Positions 48,176 through 59,330 of a stretch of DNA of 64,000 nucleotides are shown here, piece after piece. The stretch is taken from assembly GCA_014529385.2 (NCBI GenBank), contig CM043959.1, positions 51,573,253 to 51,637,252 of the forward strand, read 5' to 3'. The DNA comes from Adiantum capillus-veneris. Lineage: Eukaryota; Streptophyta; Polypodiopsida; Polypodiales; Pteridaceae. Position numbers and translations under genes: made by a program. The notes beneath the pieces were generated by a model that worked only from the letters and a program-made list of their open reading frames with translations, made no database searches and had not been told where the DNA came from. Numbering within the stretch: the first letter of the stretch is position 1; the number at the start of each line of letters is the position of its first letter.

Positions 48176-48968
48176 ACAGACTATTTTTTTGAGTATGCCA
48201 CTCTTATATGAGTATGTGTTCACAAGATATGAACTGCCAATAGAAATTTTTAGTGATAGGGGAACTCATTTCCTTAATGAGGTAATCGAGTATCTGCTTA
48301 ATAAATTTATGGTCATCCATAACAAATCAGCTCCCTATCACCTACAAGAAAACGGGCAAGCTGAGCATACGAATAGAATTCTTAGCTCAGTATTGACTAA
48401 AGTGGTTAGTTCAGGAAGGACAGACTGGGAAATGAATCTCCATGCAGCTCTATGGGCTTATCGAGTTTCATTCAAAACAACTTTAAATGCTACACCCTTT
48501 AACCTTGTTTATGGTCTTGATGCCATACTGCCAATAGAATTTCTATTGCTGACATTAAGGGTAGCAAAGGATCTTGAGTGGACTGGATATAAATTGTCAG
48601 AAAGACTTGAAGATTTAGAGAAGCTAGATGATTAAAGGCTAACTGCTGCAGCTCACATCTATGCACAAAAGAGGAAATAAAAACAATTTTTTGATTCCCA
48701 TCTAATTACAAAAATCTTCAAAAAAGGGGACTTAGTTCTAGTCTATTCCTTTAAGCAATACATTCCCAAGTTTAAGAAAAAGGGAATCAGACCGTTTATC
48801 ATTGAAGATGTATCTCCAAGTGGAGCAGTTAAGCTATCCACCCTAGATGGTGAACCAATGGCTAATTGGATTAGTGGATGTCGTTTAAAGAAGTACAATT
48901 TTCCGCTAACCAATGAATTGCTAGAAAGAATGCATACAGCCAAGCAAAGAAAGATAAAACGATAGTAG
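48176..48968 (+). pseudogene. Tat/Athila-type integrase, C-terminal two thirds
   Basis: One frame continues past TAA at about 48633 and about 48678 to a double TAG (48963-48968). The second catalytic Asp is in EIFSDRGTHFLN and the Glu in ENGQAEHTNRIL. DWEMNLHAALWAYR and FNLVYGLDAILPIEF are the typical downstream helix and strand. The C-terminal barrel has YIPKFKKKGIRPFII and CRLKKYNFPL. The strongest similarity in memory is to the Tat/Athila group. The N-terminal part is the relic at 39829-39990. Integrase inserts the cDNA into the host chromosome in the nucleus. The gene was split by chromovirus B. Confidence 0.75.
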
Positions 48969-49519
48969 CTTATTGATGAAGCCCAAGAGGAAGCTCGGCT
49001 TTGGGTACTCAAAAGAAAAGCTGCTCTCAAGAATCAACAAATACCTATTCCCATCAACATCCTGGAAATAGATGACCGACAATGGGAATTGCCGAAAGAC
49101 GCAGTGTCAACAGATGATGAATGGTTAGATGGAATGGACCTTCTCATCAAAGTACAACTCAACAATCATAGCACAAACGCATTGGTTGACATAGGAGCTT
49201 GAGTAAATGCAGTCAGTTATTCCACGTAAAAAAAGCAACAAGTCAGTCTTTGATAGTAGGAATAGCGACTATCAAAGGATGCAACAAGAACCCAACACCA
49301 ACATTGGGAGTAGTCAACTTGAATGTGATAGTACTTGGATGTTCATGTCCTCATCAGTTTGTATGCTTACCAAATAAACACATGAATGAGACGATGATTC
49401 TGGGAATTCCCTGGATGCGAACATACAAGGCAGTACCGGAATGGGATACAAATCAGCTCAAGCTATCACTTAAAGGTGGACAACTCATTGTTTCAATTGC
49501 ACCAAGCAAGGAGGAATGA
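48969..49519 (+). pseudogene. Retropepsin-like domain downstream of integrase
   Basis: The integrase frame continues in register through the double TAG for 77 more codons: a Glu/Ala/Lys-rich helix, DDRQWELPKDAV, and then TNALVDIGA followed by a TGA (49200-49202) and VNAVS. A shift at an A7 run near 49230 leads to the frame open to 49519 with HQFVCLP and ETMILGIPWMRTYKAV. The order L-V-D-x-G-A, a hydrophobic strand, and ILG-x-PW about 65-75 residues later is the retropepsin layout, with Ile replacing Thr in the active-site triplet. Finding it behind, not before, integrase is unusual. It may be an accessory domain of this element family or the start of another broken element. Confidence 0.5.
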
Positions 49520-49984
49520 AAAGGCAATTACCAGCAAAGCAAACCACGAAGAAAACAATCTTCTCCATCCTATCGACAAGCAAATGCTACAAGTAGCATG
49601 CAAGGAGTCAGGAAAATTTGGGTACCAAAAGCACAGCTTAAGGACACAAGCCGAATCAAATATGGGTGCCCAAAACATCATCGACAATACCAAAGACGGT
49701 TCCAAAGGTCAAAACCCAAAGGTCAAGTAGAGAGCACACAAGCTACAAGATTTGCTCTTTGGAAGACATCATCAGCAAGCCTCAACATCAGAAACCCTTG
49801 AGTTAATTACTCAAGACCCAACTCTTGCACAACATATTGGTTTGAACTGCATTGATCTTCAAAACATGGTAGAGCCAACCAATGCTATGCATAGACATGA
49901 TTGTTCAACCCATGCACACAGTCGTCCCGGAGTACGCCATCTAAGAGGGGTGGAAGAGTACTAAGTAATTAAGGGCAATGTTTG
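49520..49984 (+). other. Element II-type tail
   Basis: Broken frames rich in Gln, Lys and Ser. KIWVPK at about 49618 matches IWVPK/KIWIPK in element I, also downstream of a retropepsin-like domain. This supports homology of the two 3' regions. Confidence 0.4.
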
Positions 49985-50004
49985 AAGAGGGAGGAAAAAG
50001 TTTG
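49985..50004 (+). other. Candidate polypurine tract and LTR start
   Basis: GAAGAGGGAGGAAAAAG is followed by TGATGTTTACAC at 50005, a plausible 3' LTR start. No second copy of this LTR is in the window, so the boundary is unproven. Confidence 0.4.
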
Positions 50005-53000
50005 ATGTTTACACTAGTTTGGTACCAAAAGAGGACACTTTAAGTTTCCTTTTTTAACAAATTTAAATTAAATGCTACTTGCATTAGACGGTTTATTTAA
50101 GAAAACCCTCTTGATATGCTTAAATATGTTAGCTAGGGGTCTTTTAAAAATATAACCTTGCATTTTAGAATATATCATGATCAAGAACTATACTCATCAA
50201 GTTGACCCTTTGAAGAAATCGCATTTATAAGCTCAAGAAAAAATGAAGCGACCTTGTAGAAAATTTTAGGTGACTCTTCCACAATTTTGCTATAGATAAT
50301 TGAAAGTTTCATGTGCAAAAAATTTGACTTTGGAGTGTATAAAATAATGAAAAGTTCCATGTGTTTGATATGGTCATTTCAAGCATATCGTTGTATACAA
50401 AGAAATATATGTTTCTGATTTATTTGTGAGTTTAAGAAAGTGATACATTGCTTGCCCTTTCCATTGAGCACTCAAGATGGCAAGTAGAAGGGCTTTGGTG
50501 TGCAACAATTATTGGATCATTTTAGATATTCAAAATTGCATAAGAGAAAACTTTCATATTTTCATTCTTGAGACATAAGCATTCAAAACCTCAAATAATA
50601 CCAAACTTTCCATGTAGATCAACTAAATGTTTCAAAGTACGTGGTACATACACAGTTGGGGTGCCTAAAACCTTGGTTTCAATGTTATTATGGAGAACTC
50701 AAGATTTTCAAGAGTTTTTGCACGATAAAGAATTCAAGATAGAGTTCAAGCAACCAGATTAATTGAGTTAGGGAGCCCAAAAAATAAGTAGTTTCTTGGT
50801 TTAAACATATAAAGTCATTTGTAGCTGTCAAATTACACTAGAATAGTACCAATTTCATGAGGGGACCTTTGGAAGACCAAAATTGTGCTCTTATTCAGCA
50901 CGTGTGCAAGTATGAAATTATGTCTATAACTTGCATGTGACTTGGAAACTTATCTTTGGAGTTCATTCCATTGTTTTGTTACATTAAGTGCTAACACTTG
51001 TCTTTTATAAACATAAAAAAGTCCATCTCTACAAAAAGAAATAATAATTTTATGATTTTTTTGGCAAAGCAGCGTGAAATTTTACTAAAATTTATGTCTT
51101 AGAACTTACCAGAATTCTCTCCATACAGATTGTATTTTGATAGGGAGAAAATCTAGTGTTTTCTTTCCCTCATAACTAATCTATGGTAGAAGCAAGGTGT
51201 AAAAAAATTCTTTCTAGCTTGACAAATAAATTGCCCAAACTTGATAGAAAAATAGGACACTTTAGTGTCTCAGGACACTTAAGTGTCCAATTACAGAACT
51301 AGTGTTAACGTGTAATTTTTTACAAAATTACCTAATAATGCCCTTATAATTCATCAACAAGAAATTTAACTGATGATATCTCCCCGATGAGTGTAAATAG
51401 TGTATATATCATCAAAAAATAGTCCTTTTTGGTTAATTTTCATCATTTTTCTTGATATTGAGACTTAAAAATGGAGAAATCCAATAAAAATAAATAAAGT
51501 TGTGTTTCTCAACGGATTTTCTTAATTACTGGATTTCTACTTTTCTTTTTTAGCGCATTTTGTTATTTTCTTTGATTTTTCTAATAAACAAGTCAAAAAT
51601 TAATAATAAATAGCAAAGGAGCTCAGATGGAAAAACTGAAGCCATGGTGGTGATCAGAAAGACAAGGCGGACAAGCACAAAAAAATTCAATCAAATGGGC
51701 AGATGGAAGCGGGAAGTCTAAATTAGGCGGCAAGACCTACTTTTGCAGAATTCTTGCAGAATGAGCTACAGGAATCCGATTGGAAACATTTCTGAGTCTA
51801 ACATAGATTTCACGGCCTAGTAGGACTAACGGGGGAATCTGGGGAAAAATGGTTTGGGAAGTCCGGGTTTAGATATCCAAGGTAGGCTAAAGCCACCTCA
51901 TTTCCACTTGTTGCCTTTGGAGAGAGAGCTTTCGACCCTCTTCGCGCATATTTTTTGGAGTCCACAGTCACCTGTTTTCAGCGCCATCTCACACGAAACA
52001 TGAGGGGTAAGTTCTTTACTCATCAATGATCCATTTTGTACAGACGAAAGCTAGTCTAAACACCTAGAAAAAAACCCTAGAATCCGAGCAATGCACGAAG
52101 ACCTACGACCAAAAATCGACCATAGCAGCCTGTCAGCTCAACTAAATCGGATGAGATTTAAACTGTAGAATGCCCCAACATAATAGAACACTTCTATATC
52201 GTCAGTTGACCATTTGGCAAGGGTCGAGGGGGTCCCAAGTAGAAAAGCTAGGTTTTTGGTACTAGATGCTAGAATTGGATTCTAACTCCACAGACAGCTT
52301 GCATACGAGGTCCATACACAATGTATATGATCCGTTTTATAAAATTAATCAAACGAAGCCCTCGAAAAGCAGAAAATGGCTCGAAGGCTTCAAAGCATCA
52401 AAATCGACATACGAGGTCAAACTAACTCCAAATGGACCAAAATTGGATGAGGTGATTCACAACTATGTTGCGGACAAGTCCATAGCTTCAAAAGTGACTA
52501 ACTAACTCTACAGGTCATGTAGTCACAAAAATTAGAGATTTCAGAGTCGACAAAGCACAAAGTGATGCCGGCAAGACCAAACTTTACCGAATTCAATTTA
52601 GGACTTGTTTTAGGTGTATAGAATGTGTTTAGGTCAAAATTCCCAAGTTTTGCAAGAAAATGTTGACTGTTGTAAATAATCATGATTATTTACTTTTGCA
52701 CTATTTTAACTTGAAAATTGTATCATCAGCTCACCTATCACTTGTACACACCTATTACATGTCAAAAATCAAGTATGAGCCAAAATGATCAATTATAACT
52801 TGAAAAATTACCAAAAAAAACGCAAAGAAGTCCTAGCAAGCCAATGCCAAATCACCTCATATCACATACACAGAGTCTACACCATGCCTAGAACCAAGTT
52901 GTACCAAAAAATGTTCAATTTTGATGAAAAGGTTAATAATCGTGATTATTTACCTTTTGGCCAAAATGAGGAAAATTTGCAATTTTGCCATCATGGGATC

Positions 53001-53400
53001 AAAGTACATGATGTCCTAAGCCCACAAGCCAAGTTTGAACAAATTTGGATCTTAAAATCTCAAAATTTCTTTACGTCTACTGTTTCAAAGACCTAAAGCC
53101 TAAATCTGGCACCATTTTTATCCTATGCACCCAAATGAGCCTATATTTCACTCAGAGTATGTATTTGGTATATACTTCAAGCCTATAATGTCAAATTTGC
53201 AAAAAGTTGAAAAAATTACTCAGCTATAAATAATCGTAATTATTTACTTTTGCTGCAAATTTTTATTTTGACTTCATAATTTTGATCTTTACATGTTTTT
53301 ATGCATCTATGCATGTTCAAAAATTGATTGGAAGAAAATTGGACCAAATTTGTCAGCATTTCAGACTGGAGGACATTTCATAGAATATTCTGCCAAATTT
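50005..53400. other. AT-rich non-coding stretch
   Basis: No credible ORF over 3.4 kb. It probably contains an LTR and leader of the element whose ORFs start at 53436, but I cannot place an LTR end or a known PBS. Three near-identical palindromes lie at 52673, 52933 and 53227. Confidence 0.45.
52673..53246. repeat. Three spaced 20-bp palindromes
   Basis: TAAATAATCATGATTATTTA (52673-52692) is a perfect 20-base palindrome. Near-identical copies are TTAATAATCGTGATTATTTA (52933-52952) and TAAATAATCGTAATTATTTA (53227-53246). All three are followed by C or CC and TTTTG. The spacing is 260 and 294 bases. Confidence 0.75.
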
Positions 53401-53435
53401 GCTAACTTTGACACTCGATTCACATAGCAGGAGCC

Positions 53436-54189
53436 ATGCAAGCTGCAGAGAAAGCCAAAAAGAAGCTCTCACAAAAGGAGAAGCTACAAGAGCTACCACC
53501 ATACCAACTAGAGCCCAGTTCAGTCAAAACTGCCAAAGCTACTTATATGTCAAGAGAACAGCTGGAAGAGAACAACACCACAATGTTCACAGGCAGATTC
53601 AAGAGCGAGGAAGGACATTAGGTAGAGTTGCAACTTCTACCAAAAGAAGTTTATGATGTCGCCGCAAAGCCCGAGACCAAAGAAGCCAACCGAAGGCTTG
53701 GACTCATAGATTTCTACGAACAAGAGCCATGTGGAGTGGACTTCCAAAAAGCTTATGAGCTCTTGTCCACGATCAAAGAAGATGGAACCACCCAAATCTC
53801 TGAACAGTAGGGGAACAAAGTCGAAGTGGTGATAACAAAAGAGATAGTGGCAAAAGCTCTAAGACTGTCAGCAAAAGGAATGATAATGAGGGCAAGAGAT
53901 AGAAAGACGGCAGGAACTTTCACCAAGGAAACTGCCGCTGCGACATTTGCCGATCTCATCCAGAAACAGGTGGAGAAGCCCGCAAGGTTGTATCATCAGC
54001 ACTTTCACTTCCTCACCAAGAGACCGCTAAGGTATACGACACCCAATCATGCGATTACCACAACCTTTACACAAGTTCTCAAATCAACAACCAGGCAACC
54101 AATTGACCATGCATAGTACGTGTTGTCCACATTGAAAGGGACAAAGAAAGAAGGAAAAATACATATCTGGAAGCACCAGACGTTCTGAC
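53436..54189 (+). pseudogene. Long ORF, N-terminal domain, unknown
   Basis: An ATG at 53436 opens one frame to 54189, interrupted by TAG at 53619, 53808 and 54114 and ending in TGA at 54187. The start is Lys/Glu/Gln-rich. A globular-looking part follows with ANRRLGLIDFYEQEP, FQKAYELLSTI, VVITKEIVAKALRLS and TFTKETAAATFADLIQKQ. The layout (conserved hydrophobic segment, then EIVAKALRLSAKG) is reminiscent of plant retrotransposon accessory ORF domains annotated as putative plant transposon protein, but I cannot confirm this. It is likely the N terminus of one protein that continues downstream after a one-base shift. Confidence 0.4.
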
Positions 54190-55735
54190 CAGAATTGCCT
54201 ACCATGCTATCGGCATGGCCGACAAATTGACGCCTGCCCCAAATCAGAACACTTGGATAGTGTCAGCACAACCATCCCCTCGAGCCATAAGGTCTAGAAC
54301 ATACAAGTCTGATGAAGAGTCTGTTGAGAGCTCACCAGAACGGCATAGTAGTGAAAGCTCAGATAACGAGGAAAAAAGAGCACGAAGGGAAGAGATGAAA
54401 AGAAAAGTCATGGCAGCACACCAGGAGAAAAGAAAAGTCATGGCCCGATTTGAAAGAGAAAAGCACTCTTACAAATGCAACTACCAAGCACAAGGCAAGG
54501 ACCCGGCAAAATGGGTTCTCATTGAGCTTAAAGGTGCAAGAACAAAGCACCATGCCAGGAAACAAGCCGAAGACCCCACAAAATTACTACAAAAGATGTA
54601 TCAAGAAGCAGAATCTTTGAAGCTGAGAGAAGCCCAAGAAGCGGAACAGAAAGCTAAAGAGGCGACGGAGCAGCAAAAGCAAGCAGAGGAAGCAATTGCA
54701 CAAGGAGAAGCACAGCATGATCAAGGTGATGTGTCTCCCTGACTTTCTTCACCTGTTTCAGAACAACATGATAACCCCATGCCAAGCCCACCACCTTCAC
54801 CGGAAAATAAAGCCCCAGAACCTGAGCCCACAAAGGAGACAGAGCCTGAACAAAGAGAAGCGACTGAATCTGCACAATTGGCAGCTACTACATAAGAGCA
54901 ACATAAAGAGCAAGAACCAAAGCCAAAAAAAATAGCGAGTCCTGTACTAAAGGACACCACAAACTTTGAGAAAACAAGAGAACAAGAGGCCGAGGAAACA
55001 CCTTCCACCTCTACACAACAAGAAAAGGCCGAGGCATCCACGAAGCCTCAGGATGACACAACTGAAGAAAGCCTCAATAACAAGAACAACCAGCCGCCAT
55101 GACGCAACCAGAATCACAAGAGACTGCAGAAAATCAGCTAGCACGAAATGAAGATTGGCAATCAAACAATGAAGTAATCTTGCAAGTAACCAACTATGCA
55201 AAGCAAATGTAGGACACGATGGAAAGACTCCGCTCAGCAGCACTTAGCCGCAACTCAAAGGCTAAAGAACTCGAGATGGTGATTGACGCTCTCCAAGGAG
55301 AGCTAGACGACAGATTAAATGTCATTACTGATCTACAAAGGCAAGTGCAGGAATTGAAGGCTGAAGCGAAACAACATCAACTAACTAGCAAGAGATAAAC
55401 AGCAGAAGGAGATGGAGGAATTAGGTGACCTTCTTACAAAGTTGTCAGATGCTTGTTTGCAAAGCAAAATATGAACAACTGACAGAAGTTACAAACAAAC
55501 TTCTAACTACAACCATGTCAGTTCAGAAGATTTAGGTACAACTAGATGTAGCAAATGCCTCCTTACAATACTCATAGCAAAGATAAACGATGAGGCAATT
55601 TTCTTGCGGAAAATACAAGAGAATCCAACCATAGCCTTGATCAAAGGAACAGACGAGGTCTAAATTTAGCATTAGAGAAAAAGAACAAGGACCTCGAGCT
55701 AGAGCTTAAACTAGAGTAGTCTCAGCACAGAGACC
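54182..55735 (+). pseudogene. Long ORF, charged linker and coiled coil
   Basis: Continues in another frame (EAPDVLTRIAYHAIGMADKL). A Ser/Glu-rich segment and a Lys/Arg-rich helix (EEMKRKVMAAHQEKRKVMAR) lead into a Glu/Ala/Gln coiled coil (LREAQEAEQKAKEATEQ) ending in TGA at 54740. The same frame then goes on as a Pro/Glu/Thr-rich linker (TAA near 54893) to about 55100. After a shift, a second coiled coil (LEMVIDALQGELDDRL, DLQRQVQELKAEA) carries a TAG near 55210 and further breaks. No retroviral enzyme is seen. The heptad spacing is clear by eye, and the function is unknown. Confidence 0.4.
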
Positions 55736-55743
55736 TAGATTTA

Positions 55744-56765
55744 ATGAGGGTACAACAAGAAGACGAGCTGCTGAAAGAAATAGCGGAGCTTAAAAGAGTC
55801 AACCAGTTGTTAAGAGATGGAAAGTCAAAAACACAAGAAGAATCAGGAACTTTCGAGCAACCACAAATAGAGATCCCCTCAGTTTCATTCGTTGAGATGG
55901 AGACACAGCAAGCAAAAGAGCTAAGTGGCAGGGAGGAATTTCAAGTACACATAACCAAAAAGGATACAGTGCGAATGGTCTAGCTCTCAAAGGCTGAGGA
56001 ATATTCACTGAAAGAGAAGATACACAATAGGTAGATGAGCAGGGGAAGGCAGCAATGGATTGGGAGCTGAGAGTTCTTCACTCTGTCAACATTACACAAC
56101 TCACTCCCAATCAAATCAATGCGCAATGGCACCAAAAATCCTTGCCCTATCCTTTGATAAAGGTGGAGTTGCTCCAAGTCAAAGAGAGACTTTACAAAGA
56201 CATGCAGATAGAGGGTGCAGATCAAGACCACCCAAAGTGGAGGTTGAGCTGGTTGAACAAGAATCCAAGGTATTTGATTCTGCTCACAAGAGAACTTGCG
56301 TCCCTACAAAAAGATCCTACTTTCTGTCCTGTACCAAGAGTAAGGACCTGGCAAGCACATGAGGCACTAACAAAGAAGCGGCCAACTTGGATGAACTACC
56401 CCAGATTGCTTGCTCCAGAAAAGGGACCACCGACTGAAGAGTACATGGTGAAAACCCTAACGGGTGCCATGTCGTTCTTCAAAAGTCTTTCGGATCTATC
56501 ATGTGCAATGTTATATAAAATTTGCCAAATGTTGCTCACCTGCATCAAAGTATTCCATGAGCCAGAGCAAGGAGGCGCCCCGTGGATGTCATCCCTCGAG
56601 GGTAATAAAGGATTATGCTACGACCTCGTGGTCAACCTTCCAAAGAAGTCCTCTATGGATTTTACACCCGATGCATGTTCTTACTATCACATAATATGTT
56701 GGCGTTTGAGGAAGCGTTCTACACAGGGTTCTTCACTTGACGAACAAAGATATTTGGGCCAGTGA
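55744..56765 (+). pseudogene. Long ORF, C-terminal domain
   Basis: A last coiled-coil piece (LLKEIAELKRVNQLLRDG) is in the frame 55744-55983. After a shift, an intact 236-codon frame 56055-56765 follows, with no stop until LDEQRYLGQ. It has conserved-looking Trp, Pro and Cys residues (DHPKWRLSWLNKNPRY, KRPTWMNYPRLLAPEKGPP, LSCAMLYKICQMLL) suggesting a helical globular domain. I do not recognise the family. It is the least damaged part of the 53.4-56.8 kb ORF. Confidence 0.4.
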
Positions 56766-57087
56766 TCATCACTTTCTTTTTTTTTTTGGAAAGACACCGT
56801 GACCCTTTCACTAGTTTTTTTCAATTTCTTACAATGCTTCCAAGTGTTTTTTCAATCATTGTTTTTAATGTTTATAGAATATATTATAATCTAAATAGTA
56901 CATTGTGACACTTTTTTCCAACAAAAATAATATTTTATTGTGACATTACATGTTTTAAAATACTAGTGTCACTTTCTATTTTGTGAGATGCTAGTGTAGC
57001 TTTTTATTTTTGTCTCTCACACAAAAGCCTCTTATTATGATTCATCTCAATAGTCTTATGTAGGCCATAGTGAATTTTCACCTTGTT

Positions 57088-57091
<4 letters not shown>

Positions 57092-57153
<62 letters not shown>
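57092..57153. repeat. (CA)n microsatellite
   Basis: About 62 bases of CA, flanked by TATATA on both sides. Confidence 0.9.
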
Positions 57154-57159
<6 letters not shown>

Positions 57160-57645
57160 GGTAAAGTAAAGAAAAATCAATGAAATATGTGAGAACTTAG
57201 TGCCAAAATCTTGCAAATTTCAAAAAAATTGCTAGCATTTTTAGTTTTCTTCTTGCGAGGAGAAAGTTTGGTCGCTTAATAAAAGACACATTCCCGAACA
57301 ATGCTTCACCTTTTATAACTCTAGTTAAACTCAACTTAATGAATTTATCACTTTGTTATTGTTTTAGAAATCCATCGTGACCCTTTCACTTGTTATAATC
57401 TCATCTCTAATGCTTCTCAAATTTGACAGGCGACTCTACTTTCCATAGTTGACCCCCCTCCCACCCCCGAGTTTTGGCATCTCAAGTGAACTGCCCAATG
57501 TGGTTCCATTATTTATTTTGGCATTTAGGTATTTATTTATTTTGGTTGGGGTAGGGTAATTTACTTAGGCTACTACGTACGCAACCCCTTGCCTCTATTG
57601 TATTACACATTCAATTATTCATTGCCAAGGTTGATTGATTCAAAA

Positions 57646-57648
<3 letters not shown>

Positions 57649-57700
<52 letters not shown>
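57649..57700. repeat. (CT)n microsatellite
   Basis: About 52 bases of CT, 64 bases before a PBS. Confidence 0.9.
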
Positions 57701-57702
<2 letters not shown>

Positions 57703-57764
57703 GCTCACTCTCTCTCATGCTCACTCTCCTTGGTCTCTACACTTCTGCATCGTCGACTTTGACA

Positions 57765-57848
57765 TGGTATCAGAGCCGTGTTGGTGAAGACTCTTGGTGG
57801 AGGATGAGCTACTCGGAGGAGAAGAATTTCTTTGTCATGGCACCCTAA
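57765..57848 (+). other. PBS and first codons of a truncated copia element
   Basis: TGGTATCAGAGC (57765-57776) is followed 28 bases later by an ATG (57804) reading MSYSEEKNFFVMAP and a stop. It looks like the very start of a copia gag, after which the element is lost. Confidence 0.5.
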
Positions 57849-58180
57849 TCCCACTCTCTTTACAGCAGCATTGTAAAACGTTGTAACACAGTGGTGGCAA
57901 ACCCCCCCTCTCTATTGCTAGCATTTTAGTCCCGGACATCCATTGGTAGTTGTTACCATATACATGTGTTAGTGATGTGTGTGAACACACTTAAGACTGC
58001 CGATGCATTTTTTCCCTCACTAGGAAGTTTTTTCCCTCGTGCATTGTATATACGCCCATCATGCTAGGGCTATCTATCTTTCCACTGCACCCTAAGTAAT
58101 ACACTCTCTATTGTGTGCCTTGAACTTCCTTTGTCTTCTCCAAGTTGTGTGCCTTTCCCTACAACCCTAATTCCAAATAT

Positions 58181-58192
58181 TGGTATCAGAGC
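58181..58192 (+). other. Primer binding site, tRNA-iMet
   Basis: TGGTATCAGAGC, 319 bases upstream of the gag ATG at 58511. The preceding LTR (containing TGTATATACG near 58046) has no clear CA end. Confidence 0.75.
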
Positions 58193-58510
58193 AGATATCG
58201 TCCTCTCGAGCTTAGTCGCTAGCATCGCCAGAACACCCTTGCTCATTTTCTCAGATTTCAACGAGCTTTGGTGAGCATTAGCAGGTCTGCTCAAAATTTC
58301 ATTTCGGGCTCATTTTGATCTCAATTTCCACTACAGCCACACAGGTCTACACAAGCAATTTCATCATTTTGTGCAAAAACTTTGCCAGTGCCAATTACTG
58401 CATAACAAATCCTATACAATCTACTGTGGGTTGTGCCATATAGCACGCGCTGGTCTCACTCAATTTCTCCTCATTTCGGGAAATTTTCACATTAGGTGCA
58501 GGCATTTTCC

Positions 58511-59330
58511 ATGGCTGACAACAACACAGATGTGTTCAAGATGTTTGATGCACTGAGGACAAATTGGATGGGGAAAATTCCTGGTACTATGGATGTAGGC
58601 AATGTTGAGGATGCTCTAGGTTTTTCCTGCCAGGGTTGTTGCTGTCAGAGCTGTTTGCCTACAGCTGAGCAGGCTTGTTGGGATGTAAGAGATGCGCAGT
58701 CTCATGCATTGATTACATTTTCTGTGAGCGCATTATCGCTCCTCACATCTGTTCAGCAAAATCTGCAAAACAAGCTTGGGATATTCTAGCAGGTCTTTAT
58801 GCAAGCCGCAATGAGGCTAAAATTGCTTTGCTGCGTAAAGAGCTGGAGTTGAAGATTATGCATGAGGAAGATGATATGGATACTTTCCTTACTAGTGTCA
58901 AGGATATCAATGAGCAACTTATTTTTGCATAAAGTTATTTCATACAGTTCCCTTGTGCAGACTGTTATGATGCCTTGTCAGACTGTTACCAAACTTTTGC
59001 TAGTATTTGGAGACTCATGATCCAAGGAAATTCTGAAGTTGTCAAGTTTGATGCATTGAGCACATTGATATTGCAAGAGTCACTTTCCAGAAAAAATAGG
59101 ACTAGACAATGTGTAGTTGAGCAGGCGTTTATTGCTGCTCAAAGCAAGGGTGGTAACAACAATGCAGCCACTTCTTATGGTTCTTCTGCAAGTGGAAAAT
59201 AACATGTTCCTAATGCTTGTGCTGGCAGCAATTCGTGTGGCAATTTTGGTGATAAGGGCAAAAAGAAGATGCGTTGCCATTATTGTAAAGCTAATGATCA
59301 CTTGATCAAGCAATGTCTAAAATTGAAGGA
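58511..59330 (+). pseudogene. gag: Copia Gag, broken
   Basis: An ATG at 58511 (MADNNTDVFKMFDALRTNW) begins the frame, which shifts near 58730 to the UBN2 region with AKQAWDILAGLYASRNEA and LLRKELELKIMHEEDD. After a stop (58930) and another shift, the frame 58975-59694 holds DCYQTFASIWRLMIQ, a TAA at 59200 (where CAA would fit) and the zinc knuckle CHYCKANDHLIKQC (complete CX2CX4HX4C). UBN2 Gag with one knuckle is typical of plant Ty1/copia. Three lesions make it inactive. Confidence 0.75.

Larger units (their letters stand above)
56766..57764 (+). repeat. Probable copia LTR with microsatellites
   Basis: AT-rich DNA ending TTGACA directly before a tRNA-iMet PBS at 57765. It contains a (CA)n tract (57092-57153) and a (CT)n tract (57649-57700). 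The left end is not defined and there is no second copy in the window. Confidence 0.45.

Noticed and set aside
15286-54116. Reassigned TAG codon or systematic stop read-through
   Set aside because: TAA and TGA also interrupt the same genes, frameshifts accompany them, and the one young element (26422-29630) has a clean ORF. Decay explains the pattern.
53436-54116. Classical transposase or envelope protein
   Set aside because: No DDE/DDD triad, no signal peptide and no transmembrane segment can be seen, so neither label is supported.
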